From: Sphaerosporella brunnea
Lineage: Eukaryota; Ascomycota; Pezizomycetes; Pezizales; Pyronemataceae
Direction of reading: 5' to 3'
DNA length: 27,872 nt
NCBI GenBank assembly: GCA_008704415.1
Contig: VXIS01000469.1
Span: forward strand, 1 to 27,872
The first letter of the stretch is position 1. Each line of letters starts with the position of its first letter. The notes below the pieces were generated by a model. That model searched no databases. It worked only from the letters and a program-made list of their open reading frames with translations, and had not been told where the DNA came from. The position numbers were made by a program, and so were the translations under genes. Of this stretch, positions 1-10,066 are shown piece by piece.

Positions 1-1254
1 ATAAAATGGAGAGTTGCAGGTGTAGGAGTAGTCGTTGCGAGAAATGGGTTGAGCTACCCTTGGCCACGTGGGCTTGGCTGCGCGCGGTTTTGGCTAGCAC
101 CGTGCGCAGAAGTCCGCTAATTTAAGGTTGGGGACACCTTAAAACGGAGTGCCAAAAGCCACCTTTTGCACGCGAATATATTAAACCACAACAACACATA
201 AAATTAAAAGCGTTTAATAGGCCGATAGATATGTTGCTCTAGAAGGATCTGATTGAAAGCAAAAAAAAAAAGGGGGTGGTGGGGGTTGAAAAATTCGGGG
301 TTTTGTAGAAGCATTTAGTATGGGGTGCCCCTAAGAATGACAGCGAGACTGGTAGTATAACCATACCTGTTTAGGTATAATTTTACCCAATTGGGAAATT
401 CGAGTGATCGTCCCTGATTCAAATCCCCACCTATCTACCATTTTGACTGAAATCCTTCGTACCATAATCCAAACCCTCACTATATGCCTCTATTACCCGT
501 GCACAGTGATTATAGTAGTGGTTAATGGAGGCTGTGGATACTGAATCCAAAGCTGTGAGGAGAATCGTTCTTAATCCATCCCATGAATACTCACAGTGTT
601 TTCATGCATAGTACTTAGCTGCCCATGTACCGTTCAATAAAATTAAGCTCACAGTGGAACTTTGGATAGAAGATCGCTTGATGATTACGCGCCAGAATTT
701 CTTCCTTAAGTAAGGATTTTTGCTCCTAAAAATCCCGTTGGCCACCCACAAGAGCTCGTGCATAACAGCCAACTTCCACAGATGGATCGCAGCCGGGCCG
801 CCCAGCGTTGTGGGGCATAGGTATGGCGATGTGTTTTGAGCTTCTGGTCGCTCAGAAGCGTCACCAAGTGCAGTTTGTGTCACGTGCCAATGCGCTTAGT
901 AACCAGAATGAATGTCACAAATTACACAGTAACTAGGAGTCCCCAACCATACCACACAAAAAGGACTACAATGCCCGTCTTTTTGCTAGTGTGGGCTAAT
1001 ATACCCCATAAATGCTAACATACCTTGACGTGGGCCCGGGAAAACAACAGTTCAATTCCACGATAGAAAAAATCTGAAAAAAAAAAGAGTGTGCAAACAA
1101 ACTGACAAGCGTGTCAAATTTGCGGGACCCTCTCTTTTTTCCCGGCAAAAATTGATAAAACAATCCAAACTGACCATTGACCTAATTCTCACCCACACCC
1201 GAGTCTAAACTGCACCCTACCTTTAACCCTCACGCAATCCTCAACTCTAGAGTA
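1..1254. other. Gene-free left flank
   Basis: No coding sequence can be supported. All open frames are short, lack family signatures and show no paired splice signals. Visible structure is limited to small hairpins, such as TTTAAGGT at 121-128 facing ACCTTAAA at 136-143, and a nearby GTGC/AAAAG pair around 150-170. A region around 351-439 has a pol III B-box-like string (GATTCAAATCC) but does not fold as a tRNA. Confidence 0.6.
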
Positions 1255-1454
1255 TACCGTAAAAACTCGGGAATAAGAGACCCCTCCAGATTTGGTTAGC
1301 GGCACAAAATTGCCTTATAGGGAATTCAATGTCTCCAAAAGGAAGTTAGTAAACACAAAAACCCTCCTTGGTAAGCTTGAGAGTTTCCCTATAAGGCAAT
1401 TATTTTCCGCTAACCAGATCCGGAGGGGTCTCTTATTCCCGAGTTTTTACGGTA
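1255..1454. mobile_element. Foldback MITE-like element with TA ends
   Basis: Two arms of about 70 bp, 1255-1324 and 1385-1454, are reverse complements with only about five mismatches and flank a 60-bp loop. The outer ends read TACCGTAAAAACTCGGG and its complement, so the element begins and ends with TA. This fits insertion at a TA dinucleotide as in Tc1/mariner/pogo-type transposons. Two of the arm differences are G/A and C/T transitions. No transposase is encoded, so it would depend on a relative elsewhere. The superfamily is inferred from the TA ends only. A long open frame at 1292-1672 runs through the element but is an accident of the repeat. Confidence 0.75.
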
Positions 1455-1657
1455 GTTCCTGGAGATGTTTCTCTTTTTGGGGGGAGATTTTTCTGGTAAT
1501 TTTCTGTGGTGTCACGTTAGAGCTTGAGGGTATATCAGCCCACGCTCGCAAAAATACGGGGATTGTAGACCTTTGCTCACACAAAAAGTGGGCGAGAGTT
1601 GTTGCAGGGAGTAATAAGTTAAGCTTGCACTGCGTCTCGCAGCAGCCGACACTAAAC

Positions 1658-2041
1658 CAGAGTTCTCAGTAGCCAGCCCGGCGGGCTTTTTGCATCAGCC
1701 CAAACGGCCCAGTCCGCTGTCGGGCCAGCCCGGCGGTCAGGGCTTTGAGTGATCTCCGGTGAAGACCGGCCACTGCGAGTGGCGGGGTTCAATCGGCGCC
1801 GATAAAGTTATTAGGATCTGTAATGTTATAGTAAACTCCTATCTAGTGATTCCCTCCTAGTCGTCATTTTCCACGGCGAACATCTTTATGTGCTTTTCAT
1901 TTCATAGCAGTAGTTGATAACATGGTGGTGGTATTTGTCGTCATTGTGGTCTCCGTCGTGGGCTGCAGCCCAAATAGCCAGCCGGGCTTTTTGATCAGCC
2001 CCAACGCAGCCAGCCGGGCTGGCTGGCTGTTGAGAACACTG
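1658..2041. mobile_element. hAT-like non-autonomous element (MITE)
   Basis: The left end reads CAGAGTTCTCAGTAGCCAGCC and the right end, read on the other strand, CAGTGTTCTCAACAGCCAGCC: imperfect terminal inverted repeats starting with CAG. They are flanked by 8-bp sequences cactaaac (1650-1657) and cactagac (2042-2049), which differ at one base, as expected of an aged hAT target-site duplication. Both ends are crowded with subterminal GC-rich motifs: CCAGCCCGGCGG at 1673-1684 and 1725-1736, and AGCCAGCCGGGCTTTTTGATC at 1976 onward, which resemble the multiple transposase-binding sites of hAT ends. The 384 bp carry no transposase. 'hAT' rests on the 8-bp duplication and the CAG start. Confidence 0.7.
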
Positions 2042-2049
2042 CACTAGAC

Positions 2050-3192
2050 AGTATCAGCAAAACGCTTGTCAAAGTGAAGACGTTGTGCGAGTGTCTGCAG
2101 TGAGAGGAAACAATCCGTTGATTGCTTTTTATTTTCTAAAATGATTGGATGCAGTGAACAGTTTCAGGTGGCAATCGTCGTCGTCACAGTTGAGGTCTCA
2201 AGACTTGCACTTCTTCCCATCAGCTTTGTTCCCAAGAATCTCTCTACACGCGTGGGTGGGGTGACCGGCGCTCCCTGCTCGCCAAAGGACTGTTATGAAG
2301 CCCGTGTTGTATCGTGACAACCGGCCCCAGGCAATATGATAACCAGCCCCGGTGGTTGTAACCACTAGTGGTCTCCGGCATAGACGCGAGCAGTCCTAAA
2401 ATGCTGCAAAAAATGTTTCTTCAAATGTTTCTACCAATGTTGATGAGCAGCCAAACGTTTTTAACGCCGAACATCTCCCTGGGTGTGACATTTCTGGGTG
2501 CAGCCATATTTTTTTTGAGGGGGAGGGGGGGGGGGGGGCGAAAACACTCAGAATTTGAGAACTGTATTGGGACGGTCACAATTCGGTGAGCGTTGGAATT
2601 TTATTGACGGTTCGCAAATGGTTGAAAGACCATATTATTTACTTATATAAGTACCCCTCACCCCTCACCCCTTTTTTTTCACAACGGTAGCTAGTAGTTG
2701 TAGAGAGTAAAAATAATAGGACCAGAAGCTATTATCGACATGTGTTTAACGTTCACATGATGTTTGCAGCCGGCAGCGCCGCTGCCTATGGCCATTGTTG
2801 ATGTTCCCCTTTTGCTTTTTCTCCACTGGGTTTCTGCTTTGCAACAACAAATGAAGTACATATCCGGAAGCTTTTCACTCCACTACGAATCTTCTCCATT
2901 TTGTTAAAATATCCACAGCTTTATCATGTATAGCGCCACTCAATCTTGTGGGCATACAATGTCACTCGGTTGTCGAGTGATATCAATGTACGTGGAGTTT
3001 GCCTAGTAATTCCAGACATAAGGCGGCCCGCCTTATTCCAATGTCGGAGTTGTCAAGGCGAAGGGTTCGTTGGAACGCCTTATTTCCGCGCCCGCCCAAA
3101 GTCTGGATTTCTACGGTATACGAATCAGAAAGCATTTATTTACCAGTCCCTCCTCCGACGGGCTTAATATACAATAATTTACATCTACCCTC
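2050..3192. other. Gene-free spacer with low-complexity tracts
   Basis: No gene is seen. It holds a run of 14 G (2525-2538), a short CACCCCT tandem followed by a T run near 2655-2680, and an imperfect hairpin AACCA...TGGTT near 2340. The last part is downstream of the mcy1-like gene and presumably includes its 3' untranslated region. Confidence 0.5.
3018..3036. repeat. 19-bp near-perfect palindrome
   Basis: ATAAGGCGG, one central C, then CCGCCTTAT. The core CGCCTTATT recurs about 45 bp further on (near 3074). It lies about 160 bp beyond the stop codon of the mcy1-like gene. It may be part of a decayed repeat; no function can be assigned. Confidence 0.5.
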
Positions 3193-4497
3193 TCAGATAC
3201 CCGCCCCCGCGGGCTCCCCCTGAACCACGGTCCCATGCGTCCCCTTATGCCTCGAATCCGCGTCCAGCACATCATCCAACGTCATGTCCCACGCGCCGCC
3301 CACATTCCCGGCCTGTTTCCAAAACTTCGAAAGGTGTCTCGTGCCAGAATCACACAAGATAGTAACGACCCTATGTCCGGGACCCAGTTTCAACGCCGTC
3401 CGAACTGCGCCTACGAGATTAACCGCAGAGGAGCTGCCCACAAAGATGCCTTCCTTTTCTACCAAAAACCTCGCCATAGCCATCGCCTCCTCATCCGTGA
3501 TTCTAACCGCATCTTCGACCAGCGGACGGCCGATTTCAAAGTTGTGCGTGACACGGTTGATTCCAATCCCCTCCACGATTGTGTCCACCTGGTGTCTCCG
3601 CCGCGTGCCCTCGCGCTCTGTGCTCGCGAACATCACGCCAAACTTGACGCGGTTGTACAAGCCGGAGCCGTGGGGGTCTGCGAGTACGACCTTTAATTGC
3701 GGCAGGCGGGGTTTGAGGTATCTCGCAACACCAGAGATGGTTCCGCCGGTCCCAGCGCCTGCCACGAAGGCATCTAGGCGGCCGCCACACTGGCGGAAGA
3801 TCTCAGGGCCCGTGCTATCATAATGCGCGCGCCAATTGCCGTCGTTCTCGAACTGGTCGGCGAAGTAGCCTCTGCCGGGGATGTCCGGGTTGTTGCTGTG
3901 TTCCCTTGCCAGGTTTCGCGCACGGTTTACAAACTGGTTTTGGTCGACGATCGGCGCCGGAGGTACCCGTGATACTTCGGCCCCGAGCTTTTCGAGCAGC
4001 GACGACTTCTCGATGCTTTGGTCCGACGGCATGCAGATGTGTGCAAGGTACCCACGCGCTCGACACAGCACGGCGAGGGAGACGCCCGTAGACCCAACCG
4101 TGCCTTCGTACACCTTATCCCCAGAGTGCGGGGCGAGTTGTCCGGCTGCTTCTGCAGTCCGGAGAATGTGCAGCGCAACACGATCTTTGATCGAACCGCC
4201 AGGCTCCAAAAACTCAGCTTTGGCCAGGATCTCACACCCCGTGGCTTCCGAGAGAGATTTTAGAAGGATTAACGGCGTGTTGCCGATACATTCTTCGAGC
4301 CCGTTGCGGATGTCTTCTTTTAGTTCTGGCTCGGAGGTCGAGTTGTGGAGTGTCAATTTGAAGACAGAGGAGCGCCGTCGTGGCAGTGAGGAGCTGGAGT
4401 CTGTTGATAGAAGCATTTGCGCGGCTAGGGTGGCGCCGATGCCGAGGACTATCCCCGCCCCGCAGGTGAGGAGGGCGGTTTGTGTGGGTTTGTCCAT
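3193..4497 (-). CDS. mcy1: Mcy1-type membrane-anchored cysteine synthase homologue
   Basis: Single-exon gene, 434 residues from ATG at 4495-4497; the frame stays open 8 codons further but without another ATG. It is a fold-type II PLP enzyme of the cysteine synthase/cystathionine beta-synthase family. Visible marks are GNTP near residue 72, the PLP lysine in PGGSIKDRV (Lys104), a glycine-rich GAGTGGTISG, and GSSSAVN and CDSGTRHLSKFW near the end. Where classical O-acetylserine sulfhydrylases have SGNTG, this protein has TVGSTG (about 133-138), as I recall for the fungal Cys2/Mcy1 branch. An N-terminal hydrophobic stretch (about 8-30) followed by serines and arginines suits a membrane anchor; yeast Mcy1 (YGR012W) is a mitochondrial outer-membrane protein. 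Its substrate is uncertain. The stop codon of the neighbouring ORF lies only 41 bp upstream of this start. Confidence 0.88.
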   Translation of the reverse strand: MDKPTQTALLTCGAGIVLGIGATLAAQMLLSTDSSSSLPRRRSSVFKLTLHNSTSEPELKEDIRNGLEECIGNTPLILLKSLSEATGCEILAKAEFLEPGGSIKDRVALHILRTAEAAGQLAPHSGDKVYEGTVGSTGVSLAVLCRARGYLAHICMPSDQSIEKSSLLEKLGAEVSRVPPAPIVDQNQFVNRARNLAREHSNNPDIPGRGYFADQFENDGNWRAHYDSTGPEIFRQCGGRLDAFVAGAGTGGTISGVARYLKPRLPQLKVVLADPHGSGLYNRVKFGVMFASTEREGTRRRHQVDTIVEGIGINRVTHNFEIGRPLVEDAVRITDEEAMAMARFLVEKEGIFVGSSSAVNLVGAVRTALKLGPGHRVVTILCDSGTRHLSKFWKQAGNVGGAWDMTLDDVLDADSRHKGTHGTVVQGEPAGAGI

Positions 4498-4538
4498 CGT
4501 GGTGATGTGGGGAAGCTTCAAGCATGACGTTGATGGGA

Positions 4539-5405
4539 TTAAGCTTTTTGGACGCTAGCCTTTTTGAGGATAATGCGAGTGAGCAGTGTGAGAACAAGAT
4601 GCTCGAAATGTTTTTTTTTTTGTTTAATCATACTGTATTCGGCCGCTTGCAGCCATGACATAAAGGGTACATGTAGAATGCCCTTAGGCCTTAAAGGCCT
4701 ACAGTCGGGTGTGTCTTTAAAAGAGTTGGGCCCTTGTGCACTAGAAGTCACGGTCTTATTCATGGTGGGAGCGGCAGCCCTGTGCTTCAGCCCAGCAACG
4801 GTGCGTTCAAGCTCCAATATCTTAGCCACAACAGCCCCAAAAGCTTTTGCCATTTGGTTTTCAAGCTGTGCAGACAGGGGTTGGAGGGCGTCCTCAGAGC
4901 GCATCCAGTTGTTATCGGCTGCATCTTTGATTTTAACAGCTGTGGTTGTTGAGTGTACCTGAAGCCCGTTGCGTATATCTTTTAGGTTGGCGTTGGCGGC
5001 GCCTACAATCTTGAAGGCCATAACTGCCAGAAGGCAAGCATCAGGCATGTAGCGGTGAAGCCTCCTCACGTTTTGGCATATCCGAAGCATCGTGCCGTTG
5101 GCTCTTTGAAACGTTGGAGGGGGCTGGGATTGGACAAAACAGGGGGGTTTGTTGGACGGGAAGATTCCCCGGAGATTCCATATGGCTCTAAGGGTAAGTA
5201 TTTGGTTTGTCTTGCATACTTGTGTGAAAATAGGCTTAAGTGAGGTTGGCCCAAGGCTGGACAAGCCGGCCGGAGGCGGTTTGTAGCAAACAAGTGGGGA
5301 GTTTTTAAAAGGGGCGTCAGCAGACAGTTGCATAATGGAATCCATCCAAGCTGGCGGTCTTGAAGCCCAAAGTTTTTTGGCAATGGCAGTTGTTGGCAGA
5401 CACAT
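4539..5405 (-). CDS. Unrecognised 288-residue ORF
   Basis: Uninterrupted ORF from ATG (5403-5405) to TAA, with no family I recognise. The middle (about residues 145-215) looks helical and coiled-coil-like, with heptad-like hydrophobics and the motif LELERTVAGLKHRAA. The first 100 residues are proline-rich and the C-terminus is basic (KQKKKHFEH). It lies between the kinase stop (5601) and the mcy1-like start (4497) on the same strand. A short stretch resembles the mcy1-like protein: LKDIRNGL here against LKEDIRNGL there, with CTAAAAGA...CGCAACGGGCT shared in DNA. A palindrome TAGGCCTTAAAGGCCTA sits at 4685-4701. It may be a lineage-specific gene, a gag-like relic, or chance ORF over the mcy1 promoter. 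Confidence 0.35.
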   Translation of the reverse strand: MCLPTTAIAKKLWASRPPAWMDSIMQLSADAPFKNSPLVCYKPPPAGLSSLGPTSLKPIFTQVCKTNQILTLRAIWNLRGIFPSNKPPCFVQSQPPPTFQRANGTMLRICQNVRRLHRYMPDACLLAVMAFKIVGAANANLKDIRNGLQVHSTTTAVKIKDAADNNWMRSEDALQPLSAQLENQMAKAFGAVVAKILELERTVAGLKHRAAAPTMNKTVTSSAQGPNSFKDTPDCRPLRPKGILHVPFMSWLQAAEYSMIKQKKKHFEHLVLTLLTRIILKKASVQKA

Positions 5406-5600
5406 CGTGTCTTGGCGTTTTTATTGGCGGTGTGGTGTGGAGGTTGTTGGGTGCTCGAAATGTAGTTAATGCGGGAATCAAGAAAATGATGTGAAAAGAA
5501 CCTCTACAAATAAAGGTGAAGCAGAAAAGATCCCAACAAGCGCCTCGCAACACCTTCACCATGCCATGAACAGAAAAAACCGACCATGTACGCCCAACCA

Positions 5601-8142
5601 TTACTCCTCCACATCAGCCGGTACCTTCTGCCTGCGTTCCTTATGTAGTCGCCGCAATCCAACCTCCACGACTTCCAGCGCATCCCCAAGACCTGTTAGT
5701 ACGCGATCAAACTCCCGCATCATCTCGCCACTAGCAGGTGGCTGAAAGAGCACAGTAGGATCCAGCGGGGCCATAGTGGGCAGCTCCAAACTTCCCATTT
5801 CTGCGGGCAGATGGGGGATAGTCATTGAAGTCGCTGCGGTAGGAAAGTTCGACAGGTTACCGAACGACGGCTTGTGACTATGAATGATTGGTCGTCCAGG
5901 ACTAGCGGGCAGCCTGCCTCCAAAATCGAAATTAGAGCCGCTGGAAGCTCCAAGGTTGAGATGGCTCGGTCGCTGACCAGTTTTTCCCATCATCCGCGGT
6001 GGTCTGGTCGGACCGTCCTGTCGTCCTGCGGCGGTGATGTCCTGTGACCTGGACTTGAGATGCGGCGGTGGCGGACCAGGCGTGGTGAGTTTGGAAGTAT
6101 TATGAATAGCCGGAACTGGAGGAGGTATGGATTCCTCGCGGCCCGCGAACACGGGTACGGATTTAGATGCGAGGTGGTGCGGCCGGTTGCCAGTCAGGCC
6201 TCCAGGGGTAATTTTTGCGGTCTGCTGCGGTTGCTGCGGTTGCTGCCCCGCAAACCGTGGAGGTGACGATGGCGCGGAGGCTGTTACCATCTGTCTGCGT
6301 GGCGACGTTTCCCGATTGAAGTTCTGAGGAGTGACTGTCTGCGGAGATAATGGCCCATCAATAGCAACTGGCTGAAGGACTGATGAACCTGCCGAATCCG
6401 CTCGGTGGGGCCGCGTTCTTGTGATTGTAGGAGCAGTTACTGGGGCCGGAGGAGCAGATGGGGTGGATGGAGGAGGCGGGACAGCAGCCGCAGCAGCAGC
6501 GGCTGCTTTCGCCCGCGCCATTTCCATCATCTCCTCTTCCGTTGGCATAGAGATCATTCCTATGGGACTTGGTGCTCGGGGGTATGATGGTACTGGAGGC
6601 GGCTCTGGTCCTCTGCTGTAGGTGGTATCCGGAGTCTGCATGTTCCCGTCCTCATCGAAAGACGGAATCGAGATCATCCCGATACTGCTGGTCATGCTGG
6701 TCATGCTGGTCATGCTGTGGTTTGCGTAACTATTTCCTTGGTAAGGATACCCTCCTTGGAACTGTGGTCCCGGCTGAGGCTGATAGTCGTCCTCTTCCTC
6801 CTCGCCGGGGGCTTCGAAAAGACGATAAAGTTTTTCGGCGCCGTTGCGTGGTCTAGGACCGCGCTGGATAGGCATTGGGGGAGCTCTGATGGTCTTGGTT
6901 CCGTTGCCACCAACTACCAGCGGGTCAAATTCTTTGGGAACGCCAGACGCCCTCGACTTTATGGTGTCAAAATCCCATCCAGCATCATTTCCATCCGAGG
7001 TGACAGTATCTCCTGTAGCCCAGCCTTGGGGATGGTAGAGCATGGACGCTCGCACACCACCACCCTTTTCCCATATCTCGTACCGTGCAATCAATTCCCG
7101 CATGATGGTGATCGGAGCCTTCGTTGCCTTGACGAACTTGGTTTTTTGTAGCTCTTCAGCCGTGGGCCTCTGGTCTGGTATCTCATTCAAGCACATCGCC
7201 ACAAATTCCCGTAATGAATTGGACCAGTTTCCTCCCTCGAGTCTTGGTGGCGGCATCCTCGGGATCATGTCAACAACTCGCTCGGGATGGTATTGATATA
7301 ATGGGGGGTTTTGTTTTGCCAGCTCATAGATAGTGATGCCGAAGGACCATATATCTATCTGCTCCAGAGATTAGTACCAGGCCCAGGGCACTGCTACAAA
7401 GCACTAAAAGAACACACTTTAAAATCATATGAACCACCGGCAAGAGCTTCTGGTGCCATCCATTGAGGAGTTCCAACGAAGGTGTTTCTCTTGTTATGTT
7501 TGTTCGCGAGCTGTGCCGACACTCCAAAATCACAAAGCTGTATCCGCCCGTCCTGGTTTACGAGGATATTCGCCGCTGTCGGCCATCAGCTTCACGCCTT
7601 GCAGCCATAACCAGACGGTAGCAAACCCTTGATGTCTCGGTGAATGATCCCCTGCGTATGCAGATAGCTCAACGCAGTCAACGTCTCCCGCACCACAACG
7701 GCGATATACTTCTCCTCGATCGGGCCGGCTTTCATCTACACCAATCAGCACAATCCCAGCCGCATACGCTAGCAACAAGGTATACCAGCGTCCTCATCGA
7801 CCCGCCACTGCAGAAATCCATGATGATCCACAGCTTATGACCGAGGATATAGCTCCCATGAAATGCGGTAATATTCGGCGCATCACCAGCCTTAAGCTGG
7901 GACAATAACCCAATCTCCTTTTGGATATCGGCAATATCCTCGTCATGCTGGTCAAGATCCAAGGACTTGACCGCAACCACCGCCTTCGTATCGTTGTGGA
8001 TTCTGCAACATCCGATTCAGCAGTGTCCAGCCGGCAGAGAGGGAGTGTGGGAGAAAACCAACCCCTTGTAGACACTTCCGAAACTCCCCTTTCCAACGAG
8101 CTCGACGACTGTGTAGGGAATATCCGGCGGTACATTGGCCAT
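5601..8142 (-). CDS. nak1: Nak1/Kic1-type germinal-centre (Ste20-family) kinase
   Basis: Five exons: 8142-8063, 8002-7786, 7735-7627, 7575-7418, 7358-5601; introns of 60, 50, 51 and 59 nt with CTGAA/CTGAT/CTAAT branch points; 773 residues. Kinase domain about 10-262: GKGSFGSV loop (17-24), VAVK Lys39, HRDIKAAN with Asp133, DFG Asp151, then GTPQWMAPE; all catalytic residues are present. After the domain, [15 protein letters not shown] and a WDFD motif match the Nak1/Kic1/POD-6 branch, the kinase upstream of the NDR kinase Orb6/Cbk1 in the MOR/RAM polarity network. The tail is long and disordered, with IGMIS(I/M)P twice (414-420, 454-460), eight alanines (473-480) and a likely helical C-terminus. 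All introns fall in the kinase domain. ATG 8142 starts right before the domain; a stop lies in frame upstream. The SIN kinase Sid1 is the alternative, less similar. Confidence 0.88.
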
Positions 8143-8731
8143 CTCGGCTCGACATTGCTTCTCCGACTCTACGTTGCCAGTTTCAGCTACCACAATCGTG
8201 GACTACCGACTCGGAGACGGGGAAGAACAAACGTTCTCGCACCTTCGCCCTATCGGCGCCGGAGGATATCATTTTCCTTGTTTGACTCTGCGCCGAGTGC
8301 TCGATCTCGGGTTGTGGAGTAACAGCGGCTCGGCGGAGGAAAAGGACGCAGAAGGCGGGATGCTCCTATTTATCGAACGGTGTCCTCCGAAAGCTGCGGA
8401 ACCACGAATTGGCCTGTGTTCGTTCGTGCGTGCGTGGGATGGCTGAGTGTTGTCGAATTGCGGAAAGTCAAGGCTCCTTCGAGCTGGCCGACAGATCCCC
8501 TTTAGGCGCGTTTGTGTTTCGCGTTTCGGGATGTGCACACCACAGCAATTTAGGCGCCGGTTGCTGCTGCCACGTGGGACGACGGGAACACGCCTGAAAG
8601 CAAACAGCTGCAAGCTCATCTCTTCGCCAGCTCTTCATACCTACCCCTTGAGTAGTTATGTAAGTACCCACACTAAACTAACTCATCTACCCGCTCCTCC
8701 CGCACCTCTGCACGCCCTCACACAACCAACC
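8143..8731. promoter_or_regulatory. Shared divergent promoter, nak1-like and VPS24
   Basis: 589 bp between the start codons of two divergently transcribed genes, so both promoters must lie here or overlap neighbouring transcripts. No TATA box stands out. The minus-strand leader has an ATG at 8153-8155, out of frame and opening a 67-codon ORF that overlaps the kinase start, and another near 8271. Confidence 0.5.
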
Positions 8732-9445
8732 ATGGAGTCCATCAAGGCGATGTTCTGGAAGCCTGATCCCGCCGCGCAAGTAAATCGCACCTCCGCACTG
8801 TTGCCAGGCGCCAGCTAATTCACCCCCCAGCTCCGAAAATGCAACCAACTAATCCGCAAAAACACGCGGGAGCTAGACCGGCACGTCGTGAACCTAAGGC
8901 AGCTAGAGGCCAAGACGCGAAGCCTGATATTGCAGTCCTCAAAGTCACGGCACAACACGCCGCAACAAACGCGAACGCTAGCAGTCGAGCTCGTGCGAAT
9001 CCGGCGCCAATCGACGCGTCTGACCACCTCGCGCGCCCAGCTGCAAAGCGTTATGATGCAGGTGAACGAAGCTTTTTCGGTGCGGAAAATCGAGGGTTCA
9101 ATCCGCGCTTCTACCTCGGTCATGAAGGATGTAAACTCCTTGGTCCGTCTACCGGAGCTTACCGGCACCATGCGCGAGCTGAGCCAGGAGCTGATGAAGG
9201 CCGGCATCATCGAGGAGATGATGGATGATGCGTTGCCGTCTGGCGAGGAGGAGCTGGATATGGATGAGGATGCCGAGGAGGAGGTCGATAAGGTGCTCAG
9301 CGACATCTTGGCTGGCAGGATGCAGAAGACCGGGGAGGTGCCAAGTGAGGTGCCAGCGGCGGTTGCGGAGCCAGAGTCAGAGCCCTTCGCCGACGAGGTG
9401 GGGTTAGAGGATATGAGGCAAAGGTTGGCCATTCTCAAGAGCTGA
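8732..9445 (+). CDS. vps24: ESCRT-III subunit Vps24 (CHMP3)
   Basis: Two exons, 8732-8779 and 8831-9445, with a 51-nt intron (branch GCTAAT); 220 residues, close to the 224 of yeast Vps24. The start MESIKAMFWKPDP matches the family's MDYIKKAIWGPDP-type N-terminus. A basic amphipathic helical half is followed by the hallmark VNSLVRLPEL (about 117-126) and ELMKAGIIEEMMDD, then an acidic linker. The C-terminus LEDMRQRLAILKS has the MIM1 pattern that binds the MIT domain of Vps4. The protein assembles with Snf7 and Vps2 on endosomes to form intralumenal vesicles. The first exon encodes only 16 residues. The ATG has a favourable context (aaccATGg). Confidence 0.95.
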
Positions 9446-10066
9446 GACAGGTTGCCGCCGACAGAACTGAAGACAAAGTGCCAGTACATGAGTGGATAGT
9501 ACCTTTACATACCAAACTACGGTTCGAGCCCAGCTTAGGTAGCGACATTAGACACTGGGTTGTGCTTTGGGAGGGGGGGTTCTCGTTTTTTCTTGTTTAA
9601 TGTTGCGGGTTGCGGGCATAATATCTTTGTGTTTCTGCTGGCTGTTTTCCTTAGGAGATCTATGTTTCCCCCACCAGCCGGATAGGCATAGCAACCCCGA
9701 GCTTTGAATGAAGCCATGACTCCTCAGCAGAACCGCCATGGCCAAAATAAGTACAAGCACTTACTCCCGTCCCGCGCGAGCTTCCGAATCGAATCAAGTC
9801 CCTACGTCCTGCGCTTTACGAGAGAGACCAAGCTGAAAACAGAAGTGGCACGTGAAGCTGCAACTCCTCTGCTATTAAATTGACCCTTTCCCCAATCCAC
9901 CCTTGCCTAGTAGACTGGAAACTAACTTGGGGGCTCTCGTGCGAGGAGGCTGGAAAAGTTTCCAATGGCCACAACCACCGGGACCCAAAAATCTAAGGTT
10001 GAGTTACTAGAGCGATACATCGCATGATAGAGTTTGCGCCGCAGTCCGTAAGTATTTCCCCCACCC
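9446..10066. other. Convergent 3' intergenic region
   Basis: About 620 bp between the stop codons of VPS24 (+) and TVP23 (-); it should hold the two 3' ends. No coding sequence or RNA gene is seen. A string GGTTCGAGCCC at 9521-9531 resembles a tRNA B box but has no cloverleaf around it. Confidence 0.5.

Noticed and set aside
351..439. Possible tRNA or tRNA-derived sequence with a GATTCAAATCC B box and GGTAG/CTACC ends
   Set aside because: The T-stem bases (CCTGA and CCCCA) do not pair, and no anticodon arm forms. Only five end pairs fit, which is within chance.
1292..1672. 126-codon plus-strand ORF
   Set aside because: It runs through the foldback repeat and into the hAT-like element and has no domain; the open frame comes from the repeat.
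3881..4558. 225-codon plus-strand ORF
   Set aside because: It is antisense to the well-supported mcy1-like gene and has no family resemblance.
8815..9489. 224-codon minus-strand ORF
   Set aside because: It mirrors VPS24 on the other strand; its serine-rich composition is the complement of acidic and basic codons.
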